A stretch of DNA of 64,000 bases, from positions 43,292,498 to 43,356,497 of the forward strand of contig JACMZG010001914.1 in the NCBI GenBank assembly GCA_018340805.1, given 5' to 3'. This document shows, piece after piece, positions 1 to 12,892 of the stretch (its first letter is position 1; each line of letters opens with the position of its first letter). The notes under the pieces were generated by a model. The model did no database searches, was not told the origin of the DNA, and saw nothing but the letters and a program-made list of their open reading frames with translations. Origin of the DNA: Microvelia longipes (lineage: Eukaryota; Arthropoda; Insecta; Hemiptera; Veliidae). The position numbers and the translations under genes are program-made.

Positions 1-457
1 ACATATAAAAAAACCTAATTTAAAGCAATCTCACAAGCCATAGTGTGCAGGGGACACAAAGTTGAAATATTTCTTAAAAAACAAATAATCTTAAAAAAAC
101 ATCTGACATGTTATCCAGTGAGCAAATATCAGATATGCTGCATAAAATGTTACACAGTGTGTGAACATCTGAGATGTTACACTGTGACATTATCACACTA
201 AGGGTTGGTTAGATCGCCACTTGCCTAAAGGGTGGGGCTGTCGCCACGCCTTCAGTGGCGCTTTTCCACCTCCTAGCTCCCAGTCTATGATCGGCTTCCG
301 ACCCCTCACTCCAATTTCCCGATTTATAATTGATTCTTGTTGAAGTCCCCTTAATTAATCTTAAATAGGTAGTTGGGCCCCAATAAATTCACCCCCTTAA
401 ATTCAAGCTCATCAAAGCTGGCTATTACCGCCTATGTGAATCTCAACCTCTGGTTTA

Positions 458-1370
<913 letters not shown>

Positions 1371-2075
1371 ACAATTCACCAATGTCACAAAGTTTCACTT
1401 CTAATAATAGACTTAACTTGTATAAATTAACTTTATCTAAACATGAATATGCTACGTGTAAGTAGTGAAATGTAGTTTATTTCATCTAATGAAATTTAGT
1501 CTCTTTCGTGCCCTTAACTGACCCTAAATACAAATTCATTTTTTCTGTGGTGTCTATTGTGTATTTATTTATCAGACATGCAGCGAAGTGATCAATGTTT
1601 ATACGTGCCATCACCTGGCACACACTTCTAAAAAAGTGCCAAAACTAATGAAAAATGGTAAAACTGACAAAAATGTTGGTAGACCTGAATCAAGTAATCT
1701 ACCCTTTTTTAGTCACTTTGATCAGCTAAGCCACCTCGATATTAAGACATACCCACGTCTAACTCTGCCCACTGACCAGAATTGACGTGTTGGAAACACC
1801 TTTTGATCGATCGATCTGGTTGGTTAAGACTTGTCAACATACCTTCAGATAAATCTATGACTTTTAAGAGGTCTGTGTATCTAATCCTGCCTTAAAATCC
1901 CCATGTCTGAAAGCTTACCTCTCAGGGTATTTTCAATAGAAAAAAAAAATGTTTTACAATTCTCTAGATCTTCTAGAACATAATTGTTTCTATAAAATAT
2001 TTACAGAGACTAAACGACATAGCACACTGTAATATAAATAAACAACACAATTAAAATAGCAAAAAATGAAAGCTA

Positions 2076-2234
<159 letters not shown>

Positions 2235-2324
2235 CTAAATAAAAATGAAATACAATCACCAAACATGCAAAATATATTTCTCATTTTACTTTTACTTTTA
2301 AAACTTTTTTGAAAAATTAAATCT

Positions 2325-2705
2325 ACAGTCTATGGTTTAGTTTAAAAATCCAAGGTCATAGTATTTGGGATTGACCAATCAGAGAAGCCGCTGCCAACCT
2401 CTCACTTAAAAAGGAAAAAAATCCCTACCACCAATAACAGCTGTAGGCGAAAACTCTTCCCGGCAATATTCGCTTTGTTGTGGTTTTTTTTGATTACATC
2501 GTTTTGAAAACTACTTTTCAAATTAATCTTAAAATGATATTTCAAATTAAAACTACACAAAAGAAATGTAAAAACATCGCCAGAAAATATGGGTAAAATA
2601 CCTGATTTGTTATATTTTTTCCGCTCCCTTCTTGCAGGGATTTTTTTTCTTAAGAATCAGTGGTGCTAAACTGACCTGTCAAGATTTTGAAACTAAACGA
2701 TAACT
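2325..2705 (+). mobile_element. MITE, ACAGTCTAT-terminus family (full-length, degraded end)
   Basis: Left terminus ACAGTCTATGGTTTAGTTTA follows a T, so a TA target site is possible. The interior has a conserved block GACCAATCAGAGAAGCCGCT and a second block around TGCAGGGATTTTTTTTC. The right end AACTAAACGATAACTGG is a damaged inverse of the left. A second near-complete copy in the opposite orientation is at 10238-10645, with half copies at 3075-3303, 4215-4414 and 51690-51782. No protein is coded, so it is a non-autonomous DNA transposon, perhaps Tc1/mariner-like given the TA. It sits in a JNK intron. Confidence 0.75.
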
Positions 2706-3074
2706 GGAATTTGAACAGATGTAAACAAACTTGTACTTGTACCCTGCTTCTATATCATACACAAGCTGGACAGGTTTTAATTTTATGTCAACTACCCTCT
2801 AAGCATCTTTTCTGGTAAAATTTGAAGAAAACTGAGTCAAATAAAAAGTTTGATGTACATATCCGCCTCATATTTGTTCTGACAACTCACCGCGAGCCTC
2901 TAAGTAAATTAAAATTACCTTTTTAAATGTTGTGAAACTTTTTAAATTTAATTTCAATATTTGACTAAAATTAATTGTCTTTTATCTGCGTGTAATTTTA
3001 AATAGGTTTAATTTGACATTAATTTTTGGTGTCATTTATTTTTAAAATGTACTGTTAAACTATTTACATTTTAT

Positions 3075-3303
3075 GATTGCTCTTTGAAAACTACTTCAAA
3101 TTATCTTAAAAAAATGATATTTTAAAAATTAAACTATAAAGAAGAAATGTAAAAACATCGCCAAGAAAATACGGGTAAAATAACCTATTTGTTTACATAG
3201 TTTTTCCCCACTTCCCTTCTTGCAGGGATATTTTTTCCTTTAGAAACAGTGGTGTCTAAACTCACCTGTCAAGAATTTTTAAACAAATGATAGACTGTAG
3301 TGC
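3075..3303 (+). mobile_element. Half copy of the ACAGTCTAT MITE
   Basis: Matches the right half of the element at 2325-2705 (block GAAATGTAAAAACATCGCC, then TGCAGGGATATTTTTTCC) and ends with a better terminus, AATGATAGACTGTA. The left half is missing. Confidence 0.7.
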
Positions 3304-3545
3304 TAGTTTGAAGTGTTCTGTGTTATGATGAGTTTTAACCGCATCTGTGGGGCACTGTTCTCAAAACATGAATCCTAGAAGATTTCAACCACATCTGTGG
3401 CTGAACAGTCTGACTTCTTATTTAATGTTTTAAACAGGGATTTTTTATAAATTATAAAAACAAATTTGGTACAGAATACAACAAAACAAATTTGTAACAC
3501 TAGAATCCATACCAGTTATACTAGTAGTAGTATAGTAGTAATAAT

Positions 3546-4074
3546 GGGGGAGTGGTAGTAACTAAGGCAAGTAGCCGCGTTGTAGGGCCGTTTTTGCCAG
3601 CTCCCTAAGAAGTGTTCTACTCCTTTAATTTCAAGTGTAGGTATATTTCATCTAATCTAGACAGAAGAGCCGTAAATTTCTTGGTTCCTCTCATGCTTTA
3701 TCAATCAATCATATATATTTTCACTGACTCTTATAGTCTAGTGAAAATGGGAACAACACGTGCCCTCACTGTTAAACCAAACCTCCACACACTTTAAACT
3801 ACAAAGGCAAGAAACAGTATAGTATTATAATGAATCTACAATGAGGGTCCTAATTTTGCCTATACCCAGTTTCCATTTAGGATAAGGAAACATTAATGAG
3901 TACCTGACATGCACAGGCTCGAGACCACCGGCTTTACGTCCTTCTGAAGACGGACAGAATTGTATTCTCTCACAAAATTCCCAGGGCATGTGGGATTGAA
4001 CACATGACTAAAAAAACTCTAGTTAAAGTCCTCATCTATGTATTGTGGCCTTAACACTACCACAGGTGACTCTA
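3546..4074 (-). mobile_element. tRNA-derived SINE, about 530 bp, degraded
   Basis: Same family as 22853-23252, 54858-55390 (minus) and 47946-48455 (plus). On its own strand the 5' end lies near 4074 and holds a tRNA-like head with a weak A-box region (complement of ACACTACCACAGGTGAC) and a B-box remnant near 3990; the body contains the complement of GCTCGAGACCACCGGC and ends in the complement of AAGTAGCCGCGTTGTAGGGC. It has many small indels compared with the other copies. Confidence 0.75.
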
Positions 4075-4099
4075 CTTATGTGAATCATATCTGTAAACT

Positions 4100-4212
4100 A
4101 CATAACTAGAATCCATATCTGGTATACTAGAATCCATATCTTATATCCATACTAAATAAAAATCCAAATCTGTATACAGAATCCATATCTGTATACTAGA
4201 ATCATATCTGTN
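4100..4212. repeat. Minisatellite, ACTAGAATCCATATCTGTAT units
   Basis: Five to six imperfect units of about 17-20 bp around the core AGAATCCATATCTG. A related stretch lies at 3500-3530. One undetermined base occurs just after it at 4212. Confidence 0.7.
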
Positions 4213-4214
4213 GC

Positions 4215-4414
4215 TAGTTTTTCAAACGAGTAATCAAAAGAAGAACCACAAACAAACGTGAACGCATTGTGGGAAGAGGTTTGTCCCTCAGCGGTATTGT
4301 GTAGGCATTTTTTTTCTCGTTTTTTAAGTGAGAGGTGGCAGCGGCTTTTCTGATTGGTCAATCCCCAAAATACTTATGCCTGGGGAATTTTTAACTAAAC
4401 CAATAGACTGTAGT
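4215..4414 (-). mobile_element. Half copy of the ACAGTCTAT MITE (reverse)
   Basis: Reverse complement of the left half of 2325-2705: contains GTGAGAGGTGGCAGCGGCTT and TGATTGGTCAATCCCCAAA, ending ACCAATAGACTGTA. The other half is absent. Confidence 0.7.
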
Positions 4415-4619
4415 TTTAAACTTATCTTGCAGCCATTTAATTAAATGTTTGTTGAATAGGTTGTATGTTTTATAGGCTTATTTTGTTAATTTATTTTTTC
4501 CTTAGCTGGCTAAGATAGTGATTTACAATTGAAGGTGACTAGACTATAAATTAATCAAGACACAAATATATTTATATCCTAATTTTTAAAATCAATCATA
4601 GAGTGTGGAGGAGCGGCAG

Positions 4620-4835
4620 TAACAGAGAGTGAGACAATACATTCAGATGAGAGCTGGCTATGCTATGCCATTGATGACCATTTGGATTGAGAGCTGGCAA
4701 TGTCTGCCATTAATGATACATCAGATGAGAGCTGCAATGGCTAGCCATAATGAGCCATTTCAGATTGAGGAGCTGGCAATGGCTATACCATGTATGATCC
4801 ATTTATGATTAAGAGCTTGGCAATGCTTGCCATAA
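4620..4835. repeat. Minisatellite, GAGAGCTGGCAATGGC units of about 38-40 bp
   Basis: About five degenerate units of the type GAGAGCTGGCAATG(G)CTGCCATtaatgATCCATtcAGATT. One stray unit recurs at 5071-5104. Spacing is irregular because of indels. Confidence 0.65.
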
Positions 4836-5413
4836 AAAAAAAAATAAAATGCCCATTTAGGGTTTTGAACCCATTAGGGGTATTCACTTCTGCGGGAACC
4901 ACCTCAGGTGGTTGCATCTCTACATCTAAGAATAATTAAAGTGGCTTAAAATCTTTTAATACAAATACTATTTCATAAAATTCTTGAACATACGCCTGAG
5001 GCTTGCGAACCCCGGACCTCCTGTCGAGTGAGCGAGTTCAGTGTGTGCGAAATCGACCGCCGTGATGAACTCCATCAGATTGAGAGCTGGCGATGGCTTT
5101 GATAAAAAAACTGAGTGTGGAGCAAAACTCATCTCTCTTGAAATTGCAATCAGAAACAAAATTACAATTTGTCCATTTTAAACCATAGTCAGGAAACACA
5201 CGGGTTTATTACATAACTGACCCATGTATCTATGGCAAGGGCAGCATCACTGTATTTATAATTTAGACATATAATTTATTTATTATATATCTTACCATAT
5301 ACGTATAAATAGTTAGACAAATTATAATACATGCATTTATAGGTACATTTCAAACCATTTATAAGTTACACGTAACGTCATACTTTACATCATAATAAAA
5401 AAAATTGCCTTAC

Positions 5414-5542
5414 ATTTTTATGATTAACAAGTTTTCATAAGTTTAAATTTCTCTATTAGCTCTCTTAGCATGCGGCTTCGTTTCTGGAAGGGCCGAGTAA
5501 TTCTTATGGCAACGTCTGCGCCTTCACTGGTCGTACGCAGCG
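5414..5542 (-). CDS. bsk: JNK (basket) N-lobe exon, indel-damaged
   Basis: Codes for the N-lobe segment after the glycine loop. Read piecewise in shifting frames it gives AAYD, VAI, RPFQ, HAKRA and KLMK then LVNHKN, the order found in JNK (the VAIKK lysine region and helix C). Acceptor TTCAG at 5543-5547 and donor GTAAGG at 5408-5413 frame an exon of 129 nt, where about 130 is expected, and the first base completes the split Cys codon left by the exon at 18279. At least five small indels are needed, several in homopolymers (for example four A where three are expected before CTTGTTAAT). This could be assembly error or a truly damaged allele; error is likelier because the JNK exons on either side are clean. 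Confidence 0.85.
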
Positions 5543-5788
5543 CTGAACACAACAAGATAGACATAAGTCCACTGGGTCTACGCAGCGTTGTTAGCATAGC
5601 ATAGACATTAGGGACATACATCATGTTCAAAGCAAAACTGTCCCAAACTGGTTTTGAACAAAACATAATTAAGCTGGCAATTTATTATCGACAAAAGCTA
5701 TTTAGGGTACGTGTCTGGTTCCATTATTGCCTCACCTAAACGTCTCTTTATGTCGAGGAATTAAAACTTTTAATTAATGTATTTAAAA

Positions 5789-6416
5789 GGACACTTAGGG
5801 AATACATATAAAAACAAATCCATTACTCCATATACTAAACTTATTTCGTTCATCCTAGTAATCGGGGCATTTCATGTCTAAAACATTACCAAATATAAAG
5901 AGGAATTTATAACATAAGTTTTTAAAAAATTTAAACTTAATTAAATTTCACAATGATAATTAATTTTATCAATAATATAAAAAACTTACAATAAAATAAC
6001 GAGGATCAAAGTATGGAGTATTGTTTGTTGTTTTTATAATTATTTACCTTTGTTTTACTTTTTGATTTTTAGCCTTTGTAATGTTTTTGTACTTTATTTT
6101 ATTGTACTTATTTGTTGTAGGCACTGATGATGCTTAGTTGGATTGAAAGCCAGTTATGCTTTATTTTAAATAATTAATACATCAGTGGAGAGACTTATTT
6201 TATTATTTCTTTCTTATATAAAATTAAGTTGTAAATTAAATTAGAAATTCAGATGTGTATAGAATTATGTCTAGAATTCAGATATATGTTTATAATTTCT
6301 TCTTATATTGTATGTTTTAGACGATGAATATGCCCCGATGTACTAGGGTGCGAAATATAGTATTAGTATATGGAGTAAGGAGTGTGTTTTTTAATTATGT
6401 ATTCCCTATAGTGTTC
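5789..6416. mobile_element. Foldback element with about 100-bp inverted arms
   Basis: Left arm 5789-5890 (ACACTTAGGGAATACATATA ... TAGTAATCGGGGCAT) is inverted at 6310-6412 (ATGCCCCGATGTACTAGGG ... GTATTCCCTATAGTG). The centre contains, at 6120-6215, a solo arm of the foldback family seen complete at 16875-17190 (GCACTGATGATG...GGAGAGACTT). No coding capacity. Upstream end of the JNK gene's large repeat-filled intron. Confidence 0.75.
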
Positions 6417-8164
6417 ATTAAAATACATTATACTGGATAAAGGGAACAACAAAGAATGTGAAGAGACTTTTAAAATGTTTTTTTTGTGCCATGACTCGGC
6501 ATGTATAACTGTATTGTAAAAGAGTTTGAATAACTGCTGATTTGAACAGGTTCTCTTTGAGTAGAAAATTTAATCCAACTAAACAAATATTCCGTATCAG
6601 TTTAATATTAAAGGTAGAAGTGCATTTCGAGCCAAACATATAAATATATTGCAAAAAAAATATTGTGAAAAATATTACAAAAACAAGAGTATAATATAGA
6701 ATATTACTGGAGTCTTATATTTAGAAAATGATTTGATAGTGGACTTTACCCCCCCCCCCCTTACCCCATGGCTCATGACTATAAGGCAGGATGTCTCTTT
6801 GCTTTGTAATTCAATCTTTAATAATAATTAAATAATAATAATAAAATGCTATTGAAGTAAGCGGCATGGAAATGGATCAAAGTGTTTGTGGGTGCAATTA
6901 TTTATCAGCTACGGAAGTGTATACCTCATACACTTCATGATAGTTTGCATAAATTAGATATAACCCTTTCTATACAAACTTTACAGGAAACCTGCAGATC
7001 GAATACATGCACATCGTCCAAAAATTTCTATGACTGACCTAGTTCACTTAAGAGGGAGAAATAACAAAATAAAATGTTTGACTTGGCTCTTGCCTTTAAT
7101 GATCTATTTTCAAGCCAGTATTCGGTTTTACTGAGATAGAGGAAATCTAAAAAAACAAATAATAATAATAATCTGGGGCACATGTAGTGCCGTCCGCCAG
7201 TTAGGTGTGAGGTTAGATTTTATTTAAATTTCAACAACGTTAAAATAGCATCTTGAGGCTAGTTTCACCCCCTCGTATCTTTTTATTTAAGGCATTAAAA
7301 AACATAATTTTAACTAAAAGATCTTATTGAGCTGACCCATTCTTTTGAATTTCATATCTTTATCCATTTACAGGTGTTAAGATATAATGGTCAAAGTTAA
7401 GCAGTTTTGACTCGCTCACTCATCAAAATTCTAAGGCACTTCCAGCAATCGTAGAAACTTGAAATTTGTTATATAGATAAATGTTGGTGAGAAAATCAAT
7501 TAAAATTGCCAAAACCTAACCTTTTCAGTTCCATTCTACGTAATGTTCTACTAAGTTGAAGGTAATCATAACCTCAATTTCACGTATAAAGATAAATTTT
7601 GACAACTAGCGCTACCTAGTAGAGCAATCAAAACTAAGAATATCAAGTTTTATTAAAAAAAACAAAATATTTTTATGCAATTTCTCTGTTGTTTAATTAA
7701 AGACAATGGAACAGTTTAGTAATAATAAGTGTGTAATATGCTGTAACTAATTAATTATTTAGTAATATTTCTTGGCGTATTTTTGTAGGGAATACTGTTC
7801 AAGCTACAAATGGGGATGAAATCCTAACCAAAACACATGCGTGTAAAAAAAGAGCCAAGTCTAGCATAAAAAGTTGTGAGATCATTGAATAAGCCAAGCT
7901 GTAGGTTCCCAATAATGCTTGTAAATATAAGAGTTCCTGGTGGTGTCGATTAGTTACTTGGCCATTACGTATCACACCCAGAAATGCGTAATAGGCATAT
8001 TAAATACCCTGAATATGAAAACAAAAAACAAAGATCTTTGTTTCAAAATCTTAGAAACAAAGATGCCAAATTTTTATTGTTGGGAATAAATAAAATATGA
8101 GAATCAATGGTTGGTCTCTGTATATATAAGAATTGTAGGTCTCTGAAGTGTGAAATAAAATAAT
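6417..8164. other. JNK intron, no recognised feature
   Basis: AT-rich intronic sequence with a C10 tract at 6750-6759. I see no exon, RNA gene or terminal repeat that I can support. Confidence 0.5.
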
Positions 8165-8500
8165 TTAACAACATAAAACCAGTCTGTTCAGGTTCCTAGT
8201 CTGATCCAATCAGGTTCCTAGTCTAAATCCAAGCTGTTCAGGTTCCTAGTCTAAATCCAAGCTGTTCAGGTTCCTAGTCTAAATCCAATTTGTTCAGGTT
8301 CCTAGTCTAAATCCAATTTGTTCAGGTTCCTAGTCTAAATCCAGTTGTTCAGGTTCAAGTCTAAATCAGTGTTCAGGTTCCTAGTCTAAATCTAATCTGT
8401 TCAGGTTTCTAGTCTATATCCAGTTTCTGTTCAGGTTCCTAGTTAAATCCAAGCTGTTCAGGTCAGTTAATCCAGTCTTTTCAGATCCTAGTCTAAAATT
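8165..8500. repeat. Minisatellite, CTGTTCAGGTTCCTAGTCTAAATCCAA units
   Basis: About twelve tandem units of about 27 bp (core GTTCAGGTTCCTAGTC), several shortened by small indels at the right end of the array. No unique spacers, so not CRISPR-like. Intronic to JNK. Confidence 0.9.
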
Positions 8501-8897
8501 CTTTCAACTATTACAGCATTGAAATATAGATGCATAATGATAAAATACCAACAAGAGAAAATATTACTGATCTCACAGTTAAGCCAAAGGTTGGTAGTAA
8601 ATATATAATAAACAGAAAATTGATGAGCGTCATCTATTAAGTTTGTACCATAAATGGTAAGTAATGCAAGCTTTGGTTAAGCTTGTATGGTAGCTTTGCA
8701 CCAAAGTTTGGTGCAGTAAAGCTTTGGTAGCTGACACTATTTCCTTGATAAATAACTTCTAACAAAGGTTATTGACAAAGTTAAATTAGACATCAAAATA
8801 TAGTAAATTAGGTTAGAGAGAAAAAACTAAGAATAAGTGACTACACTTGTAGAAGGAAGGGTTTGTAGAGACATTACTTTATGTGTAGCAGTAGGAG

Positions 8898-9403
8898 CTT
8901 AGAATAATACTATATATAGAAGGAGCACATGACCGTAAACACAATGTAATTCCACTGAAACACGAAAGCCGGTTGACTGGCAGCTAAGTAACGCTGCCAA
9001 CCTGACAACAAAACATTATTTTAAATATTTGTCATAAATATCTATTAATGAAAGACAGATTGTCAAACACCTGCTGAGTATTTAATAAAACCGGTCATAG
9101 ATGGCAAAAGGGTGCGGAATACAAGAATCTGCATTTAGTGACGATGATTAATTTTAATTAAAAACAATTAAAATACAATTTAAATGCTTTAAATATTGTA
9201 ATGCACCGATATTATATTAGTTTTTATGATAAATCAATCATTAATTATTAATAGAACATAATAATTCAGCAACCGGAAGTATTGCCAACCTTTTTTTTAG
9301 AATATTGTACATTGTTAGGATGGCAGCATAACTTAAGTGCACAGTGAACCAACCGCCTTTCATGTTATCAGTAGTGCTTCTTCTATATTAGTATTATTCT
9401 AAG
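8898..9403. mobile_element. Non-autonomous TIR transposon with perfect 8-bp TSD
   Basis: Terminus CTTAGAATAATACTATATAT is inverted at the right end (ATATTAGTATTATTCTAAG). The 506-bp element is flanked by the perfect direct repeat AGTAGGAG at 8890-8897 and 9404-9411. A second copy at 60963-61507 has its own, different 8-bp duplication. Length of target duplication fits the hAT or P superfamilies. No ORF; interior shares GGAAGTATTGCCAACC and ACACGAAAGCCGGT with the second copy. Confidence 0.9.
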
Positions 9404-10237
9404 AGTAGGAGTGACACAGGGTAGGGTAAGTCTCAACTCCAGCACACCACCAACACCCAGAAAACTTTACTCTCACTCAAGAAAAAACTTGACAATACAG
9501 AATTAACAATACTCATGCATAGAGATGAAGGTTAATCAAAACTACGGCTCAATATATCAAATAATAAAATACAATAAATGTGCCCACACTATATAAAGGT
9601 AAGAATAATTTGAAAGCCTATATTAGGCTGTCAAACAATTTTCTGAAAGCAAGAAAATTCTACAGACAAAAACTACTTTATTTCAATGAAAATAATTCAC
9701 TGTTCAGCACCAAAAACACAAAAAAGTGAAAAAGCCTGTTAAGCAAAAAAAAAAAAAAAAAAATAAATAAAGGTCAAGGGAAAGAATACAAAAAATAACA
9801 AACCAAAAAAGTATGAGAAAATAAAAATAAAATCATTTTCATCCAAGTTCATAAAAAGTTAACATTTTTATATTTAAAAGGTAGGTAATAGAAAACAAAA
9901 AAGAAATGTCAAAGATCTAATAAAAATGTGTTGTTTGCAAAAACCAGTGTTTACAAATAATACACAGTTTGGCATAATTATAGAAGAAGAGTTGATGAGT
10001 CATTTTGAATTTGACAGTGGCAATGATGGCGTAGAGAGTACCATGTACTTCTCTTCACACCATAGGTATATAAGAGAAGTATTTTTTGAAGAAAATCTAA
10101 AAATGGGATTTGACCAAAATTCTCTGTTCTAGGTGTTTCCAAGACCTCCTGAGTGTTTTTCACAAAGTTGTCTGTGTATGTTTGTGTGTGTGTTACTATG
10201 ATTTGTTCCCAGTGTATTTACACTACAGAATTGGATC

Positions 10238-10645
10238 TTTACAGTCTATCGTTTAGTTTAAAAATCTTGACAGGTCAGTTTAGACACCACTGATTCTTAA
10301 GAAAAAAAATCCCTGCAAGAAGGAGCGGGAAAAATATGTAACAAATCAGGTTATTTTACCCGTATTTCTTGACGATGTTTTTTTTTACGTTTCTTTTGTG
10401 TAGTTTTATTTAAAATATCATTTTTAAGAATTAATTTGAAAGTAGTTTTCAAAATATGTAATCAAAAGAAGAACCACAAACAAAGTGAACGATTGCCGGG
10501 AAGAAGGTTTTCTTCCCTACAGCTGTTTTGTGGTAGGGATTTTTTTCTCTTTTTAAGTGAGAGGTGGCAGCGGGGCTTTTCTGATTGGTCAATCCCCAAA
10601 ATACTTATGACCTTGGGGATTTTAAACTAAACAATAGACTGAGGT
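10238..10645 (-). mobile_element. MITE, ACAGTCTAT-terminus family (near-complete)
   Basis: Both termini are present: ACAGTCTATCGTTTAGTTTA on the left and TAAACTAAACAATAGACTG on the right, about 408 bp apart. It is the reverse of the copy at 2325-2705 and the best preserved copy here. The small frames within it are not genes. Confidence 0.85.
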
Positions 10646-10947
10646 AACAGGTTTGTGATTTGAGGAAATTATTTTTTATGACGACAATTACTAAGCAATA
10701 ATTACCGAGCGAAAATTTTCAAAAGTCCATTAAACTTGGAAAATATTTTCACTGATTTGAGAAGCAACACACATCAGCGTTAGTTCAATTTTTATCCAAT
10801 GAATTGTACACCTTTTTTTAACCATACAAAATTATCTAATTGAGTTGAAATTTGGCACAAGTATTATTCAAATCGTTTTTATTTATTTTAATTTTTTCCC
10901 ATTAATTTTGTTCTGATGTCTTTTTTGTTTTCTGATGTTTTGATGGA

Positions 10948-11283
10948 ATTCTTAAATTTTTTAAGAATTAAGTTCAATGGACTGTGACTTTAATTAGGAA
11001 AATAATAATGAAGACAGCAGTCCGAGTTTTTTTTTAATTTTAATTTATTACATCAAAGCTTTCGCACAAGCGATGCTGGCATCCTCAGTGAAATCTAATA
11101 ACAAGTAAACAAACCATAACCAATTACAAAAAAAAAAAAACAGAAATAAAAATACATACCAAACAAGGCAAAAAACAATTCAAACAAATGCAAGTTTTGC
11201 TTGTGCGAAAGCTTTGATGAAATAAATTAAACTAACAAAACTCGGACTGCTGTCTTCATTATTATTTTTCCAAATCTTAATTT
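10948..11283. mobile_element. Foldback element, GAAGACAGCAGTC family, copy 1
   Basis: Arms of more than 130 bp: left TAATAATGAAGACAGCAGTC then GCTTTCGCACAAGCGATGC; right, inverted, GCTTGTGCGAAAGCTTTGAT then GACTGCTGTCTTCATTATTA. The second copy is at 29562-29935. No coding capacity. Confidence 0.9.
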
Positions 11284-11926
11284 TTTGTTATAGCAATTTA
11301 AAATTGTTTATTATTATATATTGTATTTTGTAACACTTTTGTATTGAACCTTTGATCTGATTTTTTTTTTAAATAAAATAAAAATAAGTAAATCCCTTTA
11401 TGTAATAAATACTAGGTTTTAATGTAAGTATAGGAATGGTAGTTGCATCATAAGAACACAAGTATTATGATAATCTCCAAACTAAATCTAGTCAAGTATT
11501 GATTTTATTCAAAAGATATTCACTAAAATATCGCTGTGACTTTGTCTAGTCGACTTAAACTACACCCACAACGGAGAGAGGGGTTGAGTTAGCAATGCAG
11601 TTGGACTTGAAATTAAAGCAACAAGTGAATAAGCAACAGGTATTAGTAGCATCCACCATCAATCACCACTCGATGAAAACAAAAAAACAAAATGGGGAAA
11701 ACAAAATAAAAATAAATTAGTTAAGACTAACTAACACACGAAAAGTTATTGTGTATTAAAATAAAACAAATGTAATTTGAAAGCTGCATTTTAATTTCTG
11801 TTTTAAACTCTGTATTATTAAAGTATTGAAAAAGAAAATGAGGAAACTCGACATTACATTGATAACCATCTCTACTCTATCATACACTAATCATCAACAC
11901 CAGACATGTTCTTAGAATTAGTCTAT

Positions 11927-12417
11927 TATAAGCGCGGTCGAATATCCACGGCCTTCTAGAACGTTGGATCACCAACAAACTTTTTTATAACTTTTTTTTC
12001 AAATTTTTCAGTAATTAGCCGGATTTGTATAAATGAAGCCTATTTCCGTAATCTGGCACGCTCTTTTGGTTAATCTCAAAGTATTTACATTCACTCAACG
12101 ATTTCTTTTTAATCTAACTTGGTACATACATAAACTACTGTTAGACGTCAATATTTTGTGTATATTTTGACATGTCATTTTGTTAAATTGAGCGTCTAAC
12201 AGTAGTTATGTATGTACCAAGTTAGATTAAAAATAAATCGTTGAGTGAATGTTAAATACTCTTTGAGATTAACCAAAAGAGCGTGCAGATTACGGAATAG
12301 GCTTTCATTTATCACAAATATGGCTAATTACTGAAAATTTTGAAAAAAAAGTTATAAAAAAAGTTTGTTGGTGATTCAACGTTCTAGAAGGCCGTGGATA
12401 TTCGACCGCGCCTTATA
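11927..12417. mobile_element. Foldback element, TATAAGGCGCGGTCG family, copy 1
   Basis: Nearly perfect palindrome of 491 bp. Arms run from TATAAGCGCGGTCGAATATC inward through GTTGGATCACCAACAAAC and TACATACATAAACTACTG to a short loop near 12170, then back. The second copy at 44054-44442 shares both ends; a strongly diverged relative may lie at 39020-39420. The flanking TATA could represent a TA target duplication. Confidence 0.92.
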
Positions 12418-12616
12418 AAAGAGAAATTTAACACATCGCAATATTTTACCTAATTTGAGCAAATTGAACTACTTTCTGTAAAATTATATTTAAATAATTC
12501 ATTAATACAGGTTATCTATTTACTAGAGATATGGTTTTATTATAATAAACTGCGTAGGTAATAAATTAGCCAGTTCATCAACCAGACAGAACACCCCTTC
12601 GCGACCTTCAAGTGGA

Positions 12617-12880
12617 TTGCGTCATACTGGACCATCAAACCCTATTATCCCTTCTCATGGCTATAATATTCGTCCTCGAAGACAAGGTCAGAGACAGGTA
12701 TATATAGGGTCTGCATCGTCTCCATCTTTAGTTCAGTTTTATAGAGCATTCCATGATGTTCTACATCCCTCAAGATGCCTCCCACAATGGAAGAGATACG
12801 TTGGATTCTCCATCTACATTGACGCGGTCACCACCGGAAGACCTAAATCTTCATGGTTTTATTATGACGCCAAGTTATAG
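12617..12880 (+). other. Uncharacterised 87-codon open frame in a repeat arm
   Basis: Open from MRHTGPSN to WFYYDAKL with a fairly balanced composition, but I recognise no family. The region 12770-12870 recurs, inverted and diverged, at 13575-13665 (shared GATTTAGGT and CCATTGTGGGAGGCATCTT), so this looks like part of a repeat, possibly a transposon gene remnant rather than a host exon. Confidence 0.25.
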
Positions 12881-12892
12881 ACAGGGGTAAAT

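Noticed and set aside
4968..5159. Minus-strand frame near the missing JNK exon
   Set aside because: I tested it as the hinge/catalytic-loop exon. No VMELMDANL- or HRD-like motif in any frame, and it overlaps the GAGAGCTGG minisatellite unit.
8165..8500. Array that might be read as CRISPR-like
   Set aside because: Units are contiguous without unique spacers, the genome is eukaryotic, and units vary by indels. The same applies to the arrays at 28527, 49185 and 56500.
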